A stretch of DNA of 38,316 nt from Phycisphaerales bacterium UBA7800 (GCA_002480565.1 DLCK01000005.1:1-38316), one strand, 5' to 3'; shown: positions 26,006 to 34,439, numbered from the stretch's first letter. Numbers and translations are program-made. Notes: generated from the letters alone by a model not told the origin.

Positions 26006-27355
26006 TCACTTGCATGGCAATACACCGTAGCGTTTTGCCATCCGGTAAAACTGTCCTCGATCCATTTCCGCGATTTTGGCCGCCTGAGCCATGTTGCCTT
26101 GCGCCAGCTGGATGACATATTGGCAATAAGCCGATTCGAAATGATGTTTGGCCATGCGAAAGGGTCCCTGGAACATCAGGGTGCCGTCATGTTTTTGCTG
26201 TGTATTGTGCTGAACCCGGAACGGCAACTCAACGGGATGGATGGTCGACCCACTATTTAGAACCATCAACCGCTCCACGAGATTCTGCAATTCGCGGATG
26301 TTCCCTGGCCAATGATAAGTCTGCAACAGGTGCATTGTCTGAGCGGTGATTTGAATGGGAGCAATGTCATCGGCACGGCTATAACGATCAATAAAATAAT
26401 TAATCAGCGTGGGAATATCCGACGGACGCTCGCGCAAAGCAGGTAACTGAATCGGCACCACATTCAGTCGGTAATATAAATCCGCACGAAACGTGCCCTT
26501 CTGAACCTCATCAAAAAGATCCCGATGTGTCGCTGCAATCACCCGTGCTTTGCTGACCATGACTTTGGAACTACCCACAGGCGTGAACGTGTTATCTTCG
26601 AGCACATGCAACAACTTGGCTTGAAGCATCAAAGGCATTTCACCAATCTCATCGAGAAAAACAGTCCCCTCGCCAGCTTGTTCAAAACGGCCGATTCGAC
26701 GTGTATAGGCACCTGTAAAAGCCCCTCGTTCATGACCAAACAATTCACTTTCAAGCAGATTATCAGGGATCGCCGCACAGTTGACGGTGACAAAAGGCCC
26801 ATCATGCCTGCGACTGGCAGAATGAATGGCGTTGGCTAAAAGCTGCTTGCCTGTTCCGGTCTCACCAAGAATTAAAACACGGCTGTTGGTCTGGGCAATG
26901 CGTTTGGCAGTTTGGAAAATATGGGACATCGACTGGTCGGAACTGACCATCTGATCCAACTGTAAAATCGCCCCGTGTTGATGATGCTGTTGATGCAAGA
27001 CACGTCTTACCCGCGACACCAGTTCTTCAGGCTCAACGGGCTTGGCCAGGTAATCCGCACAACCTAAGCGCACAGCTTCCACGGACGCTTCGTCAGATCC
27101 AAAACCGGTAATCATGACAATTGGCAAAGCATGTCCGCTGCCACGGATCTTGCGAATCAGGTCAAAGCCCTCCATTTCACGCATCACCAGTGTGGTGATA
27201 ATCAGATCAAAATGCTCTTGGCTTAAGCGGGACTCAACCAAACGCGGATCATCACAAATCACCGGGCGATAGCCGTGGGCCTCCAACGTCTGAGCGGTTT
27301 GTTGAAGGAATTCGGGAATATCATCCACAATCATGATCGTGGCATTATTAGGCAT
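26006..27355 (-). CDS. Sigma-54-dependent transcriptional activator with Asp-less receiver domain
   Basis: An NtrC-family activator of about 449 aa. The receiver domain (about 1-120) keeps the acidic pair (IVDD), the Thr/Lys switch positions (MITGFGS, YLAKPVE), but has Thr55 where the phosphoacceptor Asp belongs (DLIITTLVMREMEG). The AAA+ domain (about 135-370) has Walker A GETGTGKQ, the sigma-54 contact GAFTGA and Walker B VFLDEIGE. The C-terminus is a Fis-type helix-turn-helix (MAQAAKIAEMDRGQFYRMAKRYG). An in-frame TTG at 27364 has the better ribosome site (AAGG, 5 bases), so the start is uncertain. It probably drives the downstream epimerase operon and perhaps the divergent pseudopilin gene. 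No sensor kinase gene is adjacent. Confidence 0.93.
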   Translation of the reverse strand: MPNNATIMIVDDIPEFLQQTAQTLEAHGYRPVICDDPRLVESRLSQEHFDLIITTLVMREMEGFDLIRKIRGSGHALPIVMITGFGSDEASVEAVRLGCADYLAKPVEPEELVSRVRRVLHQQHHQHGAILQLDQMVSSDQSMSHIFQTAKRIAQTNSRVLILGETGTGKQLLANAIHSASRRHDGPFVTVNCAAIPDNLLESELFGHERGAFTGAYTRRIGRFEQAGEGTVFLDEIGEMPLMLQAKLLHVLEDNTFTPVGSSKVMVSKARVIAATHRDLFDEVQKGTFRADLYYRLNVVPIQLPALRERPSDIPTLINYFIDRYSRADDIAPIQITAQTMHLLQTYHWPGNIRELQNLVERLMVLNSGSTIHPVELPFRVQHNTQQKHDGTLMFQGPFRMAKHHFESAYCQYVIQLAQGNMAQAAKIAEMDRGQFYRMAKRYGVLPCK

Positions 27356-27376
27356 CGCATTCAATCATGCCTTGTT

Positions 27377-27393
27377 GTTGTCAATTTGTCAAC
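27377..27393. promoter_or_regulatory. Second copy of the candidate enhancer palindrome
   Basis: GTTGTCAATTTGTCAAC, 14 of 17 positions identical to the palindrome at 25961-25977. It lies in the 185-base gap between the activator gene and the divergent pseudopilin gene, so it could serve autoregulation or activation of the pseudopilin gene. Confidence 0.45.
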
Positions 27394-27509
27394 GAAAACA
27401 AAAGACCATGCTTAGTTTTTTGTCACCACAACCCAGCATTAATCAATAAACAGAGAAAAACCGCAGAATCATGCCTAAAATTATCCACAATACGCCCCAA
27501 CACAGTCCT

Positions 27510-27525
27510 TGGCACAGAAATTGTA
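27510..27525 (+). promoter_or_regulatory. Possible sigma-54 promoter before the second pseudopilin gene
   Basis: TGGCACAGAAATTGTA has a perfect -24 half and correct spacing but GT in place of the -12 GC. As at 25884, the predicted transcription start would fall almost at the ATG, so the call is weak. Confidence 0.3.
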
Positions 27526-27540
27526 GTAAAGAGAGGCATG

Positions 27541-28245
27541 ATGAAAAAAGCATTTACCCTAATCGAACTGTTGGTTGTCATCAGCATCGTTTCTTTGCTG
27601 ATCTCCATTCTCTTACCTGCTCTTTCCTCTGCTCGCAAAGCAGCCATGCGCTTGCAATGTTCAACGAACTTCAAGCAGATGACCAGCGCGATCATGACCT
27701 ATGAAATGGACTTCAAGTCGGTCCCCGGCGCAGTCTATCGAGGTGTTCGCGATCCCGAAGCCATCGCAGGACTCGGGGGCTGGGATAAATACCTCAGTCA
27801 TGAAAAATATCTCACGTCCTACTTGGGCAAGGCATACGGCGTCTGGCGTTGCCCGGACAATCTGGCGGCCACACAACATGTCTCAGGCGGCAAAATGGTT
27901 TTCCTGATCAACAACCAATACACGACGACCAAGCGATACTTTTTCGGTCGCACCTCCACCAGCTCCATCCCATCAAGTTACATCCCCGGCGATGCCGAAC
28001 CCTGCTCAATGGAAGATGTCCTGGCAGCAGGACGTGAAGGCACCGACGACTATGAAACCAAAGGTCACAGCAAACTTTGGATGATCAGCGATATCGACGG
28101 CGTGAATTACGGGAGCAGTGCCGGAACCTACGGATTGGATTCGCCTGATACCCGACCACCCCATCCTGGCGAGACCCGCAACTACTCCTTCTTTGATGGA
28201 CATGTTGAGACGTTGAGCCTGGAAAACCTGCCAGCCAATGAATAA
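27541..28245 (+). CDS. Pseudopilin-like protein with C-terminal H-x10-DG motif
   Basis: A 234-aa protein with a very short leader and the prepilin motif AFTLIELLVVISIVSLL (Glu5 present, Ala instead of Gly at the cleavage position). One hydrophobic helix follows, and then a soluble domain with two Cys. The C-terminus has PPHPGETRNYSFFDGHVETL, the planctomycete H-x10-DG pattern. GAGAGG lies 4 bases before the chosen ATG; another ATG is immediately upstream at 27538 and the frame stays open back to 27367. It diverges from the sigma-54 activator gene. It is shorter than the pseudopilin at 3155 and shares only the N-terminal helix and C-terminal motif. Function unknown; type II secretion or surface display is possible. 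Confidence 0.87.
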   Translation: MKKAFTLIELLVVISIVSLLISILLPALSSARKAAMRLQCSTNFKQMTSAIMTYEMDFKSVPGAVYRGVRDPEAIAGLGGWDKYLSHEKYLTSYLGKAYGVWRCPDNLAATQHVSGGKMVFLINNQYTTTKRYFFGRTSTSSIPSSYIPGDAEPCSMEDVLAAGREGTDDYETKGHSKLWMISDIDGVNYGSSAGTYGLDSPDTRPPHPGETRNYSFFDGHVETLSLENLPANE

Positions 28246-28432
28246 TACCATCACCGATTGATCGCTTACTCATCCCCAATTTAACGGCATATTATTTCCC
28301 TGAATTTGTACCTGGACTGCCGTTGCTTGGACTTACCGGGGATATGGAGCTTTCCGACTGTGTGTGCGTTGGAATGCCTTCCTGTCCCCGGTCTTTACTT
28401 TCATGTATCCATATCAAGACAGGAAATGCTCG

Positions 28433-30109
28433 TTGATACAATCTCACCGCTTGATCCCGAAACGCACTTTGCAATGGACTGTTGGGGCACTGTTACTCAC
28501 GCTGGCTGTGCAAACCCAAGCTGCTCAAACCATGCAAAGCTCCAAGGGGATGGTGGTTGCGGGTCATCAACTTGCGGCCTTTGCGGGTCAAAAAATTCTC
28601 CAGGAAAACGGTAACGCCGTCGACGCCGCCGTTGCCGTAGCCACCACGCTCAATGTCGCCGAAGCCTGGGGGTCCGGGCTTGGCGGCAAGCTTGTCATGC
28701 TTTACTACGAAGCTCAAAGCCAACAGGTCTACTGCGTCGAAGCCTTGGATCAGGCCTCCCAAACCATGCCCGAAAAACGCCCGACCAATCGTCAAACCGC
28801 CATGTCAATCGGCGTCCCCGGCATGCTCATCGGCTGGGCAAAAGCTCATGAAAAATGGGGAACGATGCCATGGCCTAAACTCATTGAACCGGCGATTCAA
28901 ACAGCTGAAAACGGCTTCACACTCGACCGCTTTGACATCATTGCATTGAAGCATGCCCAATCAAAATTGATCCAGGGTGGTGCCAGCGAAACCTTCATCC
29001 CCGATCAAGAGATGCCACTTGCCGGACAAAGGCAAACCAATCCGCAACTGGCAAAAACGTATCGCATCATTCAGTCCGATGGATACCAGGCATTGTATGG
29101 TGGCGCGTTGGGGAAAAAGATGGTCGATCATGTCACAGCCAAGGGTGGCTGGATGACGCTTGATGATCTCAAACGCTACAAGCCACGTATTTATCCCGCG
29201 CCCAAAACGCAGTATCGCGACACCCTGGTTTATAGTAGTGATGGACCCGCAACGGGTGGTCCGACCGTCCTGCTGAGTCTGGCATGCCTTAATCGACAGC
29301 AACCCCACAGTGACCCAATCGGCGTAGAACGCATTGACCAGATGGCCCGTGTACTACTGCAAGTGTATGGCGTCGTGCGATCCAAACTGGCGGATCATCC
29401 GGCTTCAGGAACACTCCTGCGACAAGCACTAACGCCTCAGTCCATCGCCAAGCTCAACCTCAAAGCCAAGCAGATGAATCTGCAAACCTCGCAAAATTCG
29501 ACACGGCGAGACATTGATCCTCAAGAACTGACACATAGCACAACCCACTTCATCGTGGCCGATCAATACGGCAATGTGGTGTGCGCAACCCAATCACTTG
29601 GCAAACATTTTGGGACAGGCATCATGGTGCCCGACACGGGTATTCTGCTTAACACCTCTTTGAACAATTTCTCCAATACACCCAACTCGCCCAACGCGCC
29701 CAAGCCCGGACGACGACCGCGAAGCACCATGTCGCCAACCATCGCTCTTAAATCCGGCAAGCCCTTCCTGGCGCTGGGCTCACCGGGCGGGCAACGCATT
29801 CCCGTTTCTGTGCTGCAGGTTCTCACCGATGTGATCGACTACGACATGCCCTTGCAGAGAGCTGTCCAACTGCCCAGATTCCACGTATTAAACAGTACCC
29901 AACGCCAACGCGTCGAACTGGAGAATACGATGCCCCCCGAACTACTCGACCAACTTTCAGCCAAAGGATGGCAGGCCCAACAGGTCAAGACCAGCTTGAT
30001 GTATTTTGGCCCCGTCAATGCAATTGGCTTTAAAGACGCAACAAGCCTTGGCGTGGCTGATGACCGACGAAGTAATGTCGCAAGTAGTGTGGAAATCTCC
30101 GATCAATAA
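28433..30109 (+). CDS. Divergent gamma-glutamyltransferase-like Ntn-hydrolase
   Basis: A member of the gamma-glutamyltransferase superfamily, about 558 aa, with a signal peptide (RTLQWTVGALLLTLAVQTQA). The self-cleavage and nucleophile site is present: Thr370 in HSTTHFIVAD, and the oxyanion GSPGG is intact. The glutamate-binding residues are not. The Arg of the xDYRExAP segment is missing (CVEALDQAS), and the NNQMDDF segment reads NTSLNNF, so the key Asp is Asn. This points to another acyl group. The start is uncertain: TTG 28433 has AGGAAA 6 bases upstream and gives the best signal peptide, while ATG 28403 and GTG 28364 are in frame without a ribosome site. The 187-base gap before it holds nothing else I recognise. 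Confidence 0.85.
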   Translation: MIQSHRLIPKRTLQWTVGALLLTLAVQTQAAQTMQSSKGMVVAGHQLAAFAGQKILQENGNAVDAAVAVATTLNVAEAWGSGLGGKLVMLYYEAQSQQVYCVEALDQASQTMPEKRPTNRQTAMSIGVPGMLIGWAKAHEKWGTMPWPKLIEPAIQTAENGFTLDRFDIIALKHAQSKLIQGGASETFIPDQEMPLAGQRQTNPQLAKTYRIIQSDGYQALYGGALGKKMVDHVTAKGGWMTLDDLKRYKPRIYPAPKTQYRDTLVYSSDGPATGGPTVLLSLACLNRQQPHSDPIGVERIDQMARVLLQVYGVVRSKLADHPASGTLLRQALTPQSIAKLNLKAKQMNLQTSQNSTRRDIDPQELTHSTTHFIVADQYGNVVCATQSLGKHFGTGIMVPDTGILLNTSLNNFSNTPNSPNAPKPGRRPRSTMSPTIALKSGKPFLALGSPGGQRIPVSVLQVLTDVIDYDMPLQRAVQLPRFHVLNSTQRQRVELENTMPPELLDQLSAKGWQAQQVKTSLMYFGPVNAIGFKDATSLGVADDRRSNVASSVEISDQ

Positions 30110-30146
30110 CAACCATTTTTATTACCTGCCATGAAATGAAGCGATT

Positions 30147-30935
30147 ATGAAAATTCAAATCAAAACAATCATGTTCACGATGTGCCTGCTTGTGTGGACC
30201 ATCGGTAGCCTTCCCACGATAGCTCAAACCACAGACCCATCAGCCAAACTCATCAAGGTCGCAATTTATGATCACTCAACCAAAGGGGCTTCCAGTGGCA
30301 GAAAAAATCTGGAGGCCTTTCTGACGCCTGAAAATGGATTCATCACCACACATGTCACGCCCGAATCCATCCGCGCAGGCGCCTTGGATCAACAGGATGT
30401 CTTGATCATGCCCGGAGGTTCAGGCAGTAAACAGGCATTGGCGCTTGGTAGCGATGGCAAGCAAATGATTAAAAATTTCGTCGCCCAAGGTAAGGGCTAT
30501 GTTGGAATATGTGCCGGCTCATACCTGGCGACCAATCACTATTCCTGGTCACTGGGGTTAATCAACGCCAAAGTCGTCGACACCAAACATTGGGCACGCG
30601 GAACAGGACAAGTTACGTTGGATTTCACCGATAACGGCAAAAGCATTCTGCAATACAACCAGCCCACCAGCAAAGTCTACTACGGCCAAGGCCCATTGCT
30701 TGCACCAGGCGACAGTACGGATGCTCCCAAGTTTCAAACACTGGCCACCTATGCAACTGAAATTGCAAAAAATGGTGCACCCTCAGGCGTCATGGTTGGG
30801 ACCACTGCAATTGCCCGAACGTATTACCAACAAGGTCGTGTGATGTGCTTTAGTCCACATCCTGAAAAGCCCGGTGGCGTCAACGACCTGATCAGCAAAG
30901 CCGTCTATTGGGCAGCAACATCAAACGGCCAATAA
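30147..30935 (+). CDS. Exported BPL_N / class I glutamine-amidotransferase-like protein
   Basis: A 262-aa protein with a signal peptide (to about residue 27, ending IAQ) and a class I glutamine amidotransferase-like fold of the type found at the N-terminus of eukaryotic biotin-protein ligase. Visible landmarks are LIMPGGSGSKQ, the nucleophile elbow GICAGSYLA with its Cys, and CFSPHPEKPGG with a His in the usual position. It lies 37 bases after the divergent gamma-glutamyltransferase gene and is probably co-transcribed with it. An exported hydrolase of amide bonds is plausible; the substrate is unknown. No biotin ligase domain is attached. Confidence 0.82.
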   Translation: MKIQIKTIMFTMCLLVWTIGSLPTIAQTTDPSAKLIKVAIYDHSTKGASSGRKNLEAFLTPENGFITTHVTPESIRAGALDQQDVLIMPGGSGSKQALALGSDGKQMIKNFVAQGKGYVGICAGSYLATNHYSWSLGLINAKVVDTKHWARGTGQVTLDFTDNGKSILQYNQPTSKVYYGQGPLLAPGDSTDAPKFQTLATYATEIAKNGAPSGVMVGTTAIARTYYQQGRVMCFSPHPEKPGGVNDLISKAVYWAATSNGQ

Positions 30936-31085
30936 CAATCTCTGACCAAGTCGTGTTTGACCTTCCAGAGACTCACCACCCGTTCGCGCGCAGCGCAAGT
31001 CTACCTGCAGCTATTGAAAAACAAGATCAACAGTCCTGCGGGCAATTTTGAACAAACCTCACCAACATGCAATAAACTGATCGAA

Positions 31086-31220
31086 ATGGGTGACATCAAC
31101 CAATCTATCCAGAATATGCTGGAATATGAACAACCGTTAATTCAACAAGCAAACCAGAAAGCAAACCAACTTTCTAAATACATGCAACCCTGGCAAAAAT
31201 GTGAAACATGGATATGCTGA
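31086..31220 (+). CDS. Doubtful small ORF in an otherwise empty gap
   Basis: A 44-codon ATG-started ORF (MGDINQSIQNMLEYEQPLIQ, then polar and helical), in a frame open from 30957. The 314-base gap between the BPL_N-like gene and the membrane protein gene has no other content. No ribosome site or family resemblance is seen. It may be a chance ORF or a gene remnant. Confidence 0.2.
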   Translation: MGDINQSIQNMLEYEQPLIQQANQKANQLSKYMQPWQKCETWIC

Positions 31221-31249
31221 TCACGTAAAATCCAACGAACGATTCAAGC

Positions 31250-31573
31250 ATGTTCACATCCCTGCGTAACAAACTGGACTCAAAGCTGGCACATCCACTA
31301 CTGGATGCCTACTGGCATGCGGTCTTGGCGGCGATGGTTTGGGGGATCATCATTTTTCTCACGCTAATTGGTGTCATTCTTGTGCGATTGTATCTGGAAT
31401 TAAGACCGTTTCCCGTGATGCCAGATTGGATCGTATTGTCGGTTTTTTCGGGATTATCCCTATCACATATCATCATCGGTGTCGGCTTTGGCTACTGGCG
31501 ATATCGTTGGCTAAAGCAAAACCACAAACTCAAAACATATGATCAAACCACATATCCTATCGAGGATTCCTGA
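31250..31573 (+). CDS. Small two-helix membrane protein, hypothetical
   Basis: A 107-aa protein that I do not recognise. Two hydrophobic segments are clear: about residues 25-47 (AVLAAMVWGIIIFLTLIGVI) and about 61-83 (IVLSVFSGLSLSHIIIGVGF). They are followed by a basic stretch (RYRWLKQNHK) and an acidic tail, so both ends probably face the cytoplasm. It stands alone between the BPL_N-like gene and the MDR oxidoreductase gene. No clear ribosome site precedes the ATG. The regular membrane pattern makes it a likely real gene. Confidence 0.55.
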   Translation: MFTSLRNKLDSKLAHPLLDAYWHAVLAAMVWGIIIFLTLIGVILVRLYLELRPFPVMPDWIVLSVFSGLSLSHIIIGVGFGYWRYRWLKQNHKLKTYDQTTYPIEDS

Positions 31574-31663
31574 TTAGCGACGCAGCGTCATATCCATGGT
31601 GTTTCCCGATCCTCTACACTGCGTTAAACTTGATTACCCGACACCTCATAATCAGGACACCTC

Positions 31664-32650
31664 ATGAAAGCCATCATTCATACTCGCTTTGGCCCGCCGG
31701 ATGTGATGCATCTTGCAGAAGTCGAAAAACCTCTGCCCAAGGACAATCAGGTCTGCGTGAAAGTGTTTGCCTCCACGGTGAACTCCGGTGATGTGAAAAT
31801 GCGCAGCTTCAAAAACATACCTTGGACGATGGCATTACTGGCGCGTCCCATGTTCGGTTTTCGGACACCCAGGCAGCCGATCCTTGGGCTGGACTTTGCA
31901 GGTGAAGTGGACTGCGTGGGAAGTAACGTCACGCAATTTAAAGCCGGGGACAAAGTCTTTGGCATGACGGATATGAACATGGGCGCCAACGCTGAATATG
32001 TCTGCGTTTCAGGCACAGGCACAATCGCGCATCTGCCTGAAGGTCACAGCTATCAGGAGATGGCCGCAACGACTTTCGGAGCGTTGACTGCGTTGCATTT
32101 TCTCAAGGCAGGCAAGATTGCCAAAGGCGACAACGTGCTGATCAATGGGGCGTCCGGCGCAGTTGGCGTTGCAGCAATTCAAATCGCCAAACACTTTGGC
32201 GCGACGGTCACCGGCATATGCAGTACCAAGAACATGGAGCTCGTCCAATCGCTGGGAGCCGATCATGTCATCGACTACACCAAGCAGGACATCATGCAAT
32301 GCAATCAACCCTATGACCTGATTTTCGACACAATGGGGAAATTCACCTTCGGCAAAGCCAAACGCATTCTCAAACCCAATGGCCGATACCTTCAAGCAGT
32401 CTTTGCGATTCGACATCTATTTCAAATGCTGCTGGTGAATGTCTTAAGTCAACGCAAAATGATCTGCACGGTTGCAGGCGACAGCCTTGAGGATTTACGA
32501 ACACTCAAATCGCTGATTGAAAACAAGCAATACAAAGCAGTGATTGATCGAACGTATCCGTTGGAAGAAACGGCTAAGGCGCATGCGTATGTCGATCAAG
32601 GCCATAAAGTCGGCAGCGTCGTCATCGTCATTGATGGGCATGAAAACTAG
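31664..32650 (+). CDS. Zinc-independent MDR-family NAD(P)H oxidoreductase (quinone-reductase-like)
   Basis: A 328-aa medium-chain dehydrogenase/reductase. The N-terminal GroES-like domain contains ILGLDFAGEVDCVG and FKAGDKVFGM. The nucleotide-binding domain has NGASGAVGVAAIQIAKHFGA, the AxxGxxG form typical of NADPH-using quinone oxidoreductases. The Cys/His/Asp ligands of catalytic and structural zinc are absent, so it is not a classical alcohol dehydrogenase. AGGA lies 9 bases before the ATG. It is transcribed alone toward the NfeD-like gene. Likely role: reduction of quinones, enals or similar electrophiles. Confidence 0.9.
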   Translation: MKAIIHTRFGPPDVMHLAEVEKPLPKDNQVCVKVFASTVNSGDVKMRSFKNIPWTMALLARPMFGFRTPRQPILGLDFAGEVDCVGSNVTQFKAGDKVFGMTDMNMGANAEYVCVSGTGTIAHLPEGHSYQEMAATTFGALTALHFLKAGKIAKGDNVLINGASGAVGVAAIQIAKHFGATVTGICSTKNMELVQSLGADHVIDYTKQDIMQCNQPYDLIFDTMGKFTFGKAKRILKPNGRYLQAVFAIRHLFQMLLVNVLSQRKMICTVAGDSLEDLRTLKSLIENKQYKAVIDRTYPLEETAKAHAYVDQGHKVGSVVIVIDGHEN

Positions 32651-32687
32651 AGATGCGATACACCACACACGTCTTGGGGAAAGGCAT

Positions 32688-32704
32688 CGGATCGACACGA
32701 TCCG
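32688..32704. terminator. Stem-loop between convergent genes
   Basis: CGGATCG-ACA-CGATCCG, a perfect 7-bp stem, lies between the MDR oxidoreductase gene and the convergent NfeD-like gene. It has no T-run on either side, so it may be a weak bidirectional terminator. Confidence 0.42.
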
Positions 32705-32734
32705 GCTCGCAAAAACATAGATTACAAACTGTGA

Positions 32735-33256
32735 TCAAGCGTCGAGGGATTGCACCTTGATATTGTTATCTTCAATGGCAATGACCTTGATGGGCGTGCC
32801 TGCGGCGATCACACCACCGACTGCCATGCAAGGCTCCTTGCGATCGTCGATTCGGCAGACACCCACGGGGCGCAGGTCTGTCTGAGCGATGCCGGTCTTG
32901 CCAACGAGTTGGCTTTGGGTATCGACAACATCGGCTGCATCGGGCTTGTCATCTTGCGTTGGCTTACCCCCATTAGAAACATTGGGTTCGCTAAAACAAA
33001 GCCATCGGCCGATGGGCGTATTAGGCCAGAACTTGAGACTGGTCATGACCAAAACAGGTACCGCTGCAACACAGACAATCGCACCGATGAGTCCGAGGGT
33101 GGTGTCGATTTGAAACAGCAGAACAATACCGCCCATCGCAGAGATAACCGCAAGCAAGCCAAGGAGTCCGCCTGAAGGAATGAAGACTTCAAAGGCAAAT
33201 AACGTCAGCGCAATGATGAAGCAGAGAATGGACCATGTTGCCAGTGATGAACCCAT
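32735..33256 (-). CDS. NfeD-like membrane protein
   Basis: A 173-aa NfeD-family protein of the short kind, without the serine protease (ClpP-like) domain. Hydrophobic segments occupy about residues 5-72 (ILCFIIALTLFAFEVFIPSGGLLGLLAVISA and following). An OB-fold domain follows at about 115-172: LVGKTGIAQTDLRPVGVCRIDDR, then GGVIAAGTPIKVIAIEDNNIKV. GGAG lies before the ATG. It follows the ion-channel-like gene by 66 bases on the same strand. NfeD partners are usually stomatin/SPFH proteins involved in membrane microdomains, but no such gene is in the window. Confidence 0.88.
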   Translation of the reverse strand: MGSSLATWSILCFIIALTLFAFEVFIPSGGLLGLLAVISAMGGIVLLFQIDTTLGLIGAIVCVAAVPVLVMTSLKFWPNTPIGRWLCFSEPNVSNGGKPTQDDKPDAADVVDTQSQLVGKTGIAQTDLRPVGVCRIDDRKEPCMAVGGVIAAGTPIKVIAIEDNNIKVQSLDA

Positions 33257-33322
33257 GCGTCATGCTCCTTGAAAATTAAACTCGGTCGGACAGTGATTAT
33301 GCTGCATTAAGTCACTGGCATT

Positions 33323-34351
33323 TTACACCAGATGCACACCTTCGACACCAAAGGCGTCAAAGAGTTTGGTCGTCCCACCAATGGGACCGATGACGATCAA
33401 TTCATCACCAGCAAGCAATTGGGTATCCGGTGGCGGGTTAAATGTTCGCGAGCCATCGGGCTTGACCATGGCGACGACGATATGGCCGGTGATTTTGGGT
33501 AACGCCAACTCACGCAGCGTCTTGCCACAGGCTTTGGGCAGTTGAACGAGTTGGGCTTTGGTGACTTCCAGATCATCGCCACTGACTGCCAGTTCGACAA
33601 GTTCTTCCACCGCAGGATGCATGAGCATCTGCATGGCTTTGTTGGCAGAGTGTTCGGGAGTACAGATCACGCGGCTAACGCCAGCACGTTTGAGCTTGGT
33701 TTCGGTTTCCTTGTTTTCCGAACGGGCGATGATGATAAGGTCTTCATTGAGTTCACGAGCTGTCAACGTCACGAACACGTTATCCGCATCACTGTGCAGG
33801 CAGGTTGACAGTCCAATCGCCCGGTGCACCTGTGCTTCATTAAGTGTCTGTTCGACCATGGCATCACCCTGGATCACCAGATAGCCCTTGGCATCGGCAC
33901 GGTCTTTGGTATCACCGTCAGGATCAATGACCACGAAGCTGTGACCTTGTTCATGCAGTCGATCACAAAGTGCTTCACCCATGCGTCCAAAGCCGCAGAC
34001 GATCACGTGATTTTTGAGATGACTGATTTGTTTTTCCAAGTGACGTCTCCCGAACATGTGTCGCAATTCACCATCAACGATGAATGCCACGAGGTTACCA
34101 CCGACATAGAACACGGTCAGCACGCCCAGCACCATAAGCATCGAAGCCCATATCTGCTCGTTGGGCGAGAGTTCAAGATTGATTGCACCGACCGTGGTGA
34201 GAATGTTGACGGTGACCCAGATGGCTTCGCCAACCGTTCGCTCCGTTGAGATGAGCTTAAATCCTGTGACCCCGACAATGAACATCGCCAATAACAGCAG
34301 GATGCTGAAGATGATTTTTTTACGTGAATTGGAATGCGTATCAGTGGTCAC
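33323..34351 (-). CDS. TrkA-N ion-channel-like protein with abnormal selectivity filter
   Basis: An MthK-type two-helix potassium channel-like protein with a cytoplasmic RCK module. Two membrane helices (IIFSILLLLAMFIVGVTG and IWASMLMVLGVLTVFYVGG) enclose a pore loop. The filter reads TTVGAINLELSP instead of TVGYGD. Next come a Rossmann domain with VIVCGFGRMGEAL and an acidic strand end (VIDPDGD), and a TrkA-C domain near the end (LLAGDELIVIGP). The frame is open back to an ATG at 34441, but that would overlap the start of divergent trpB. The GTG at 34351 is therefore used, without a convincing ribosome site. It is probably co-transcribed with the NfeD-like gene. Whether it still conducts K+ is doubtful. 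Confidence 0.85.
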   Translation of the reverse strand: MTTDTHSNSRKKIIFSILLLLAMFIVGVTGFKLISTERTVGEAIWVTVNILTTVGAINLELSPNEQIWASMLMVLGVLTVFYVGGNLVAFIVDGELRHMFGRRHLEKQISHLKNHVIVCGFGRMGEALCDRLHEQGHSFVVIDPDGDTKDRADAKGYLVIQGDAMVEQTLNEAQVHRAIGLSTCLHSDADNVFVTLTARELNEDLIIIARSENKETETKLKRAGVSRVICTPEHSANKAMQMLMHPAVEELVELAVSGDDLEVTKAQLVQLPKACGKTLRELALPKITGHIVVAMVKPDGSRTFNPPPDTQLLAGDELIVIGPIGGTTKLFDAFGVEGVHLV

Positions 34352-34439
34352 GTGAACATCATACCATGCACCATTGGATGCGTTAGAGATGTTTTTGTCG
34401 TAAGATAAAATATCCACATTTGTCCCAAGGATACGCACC

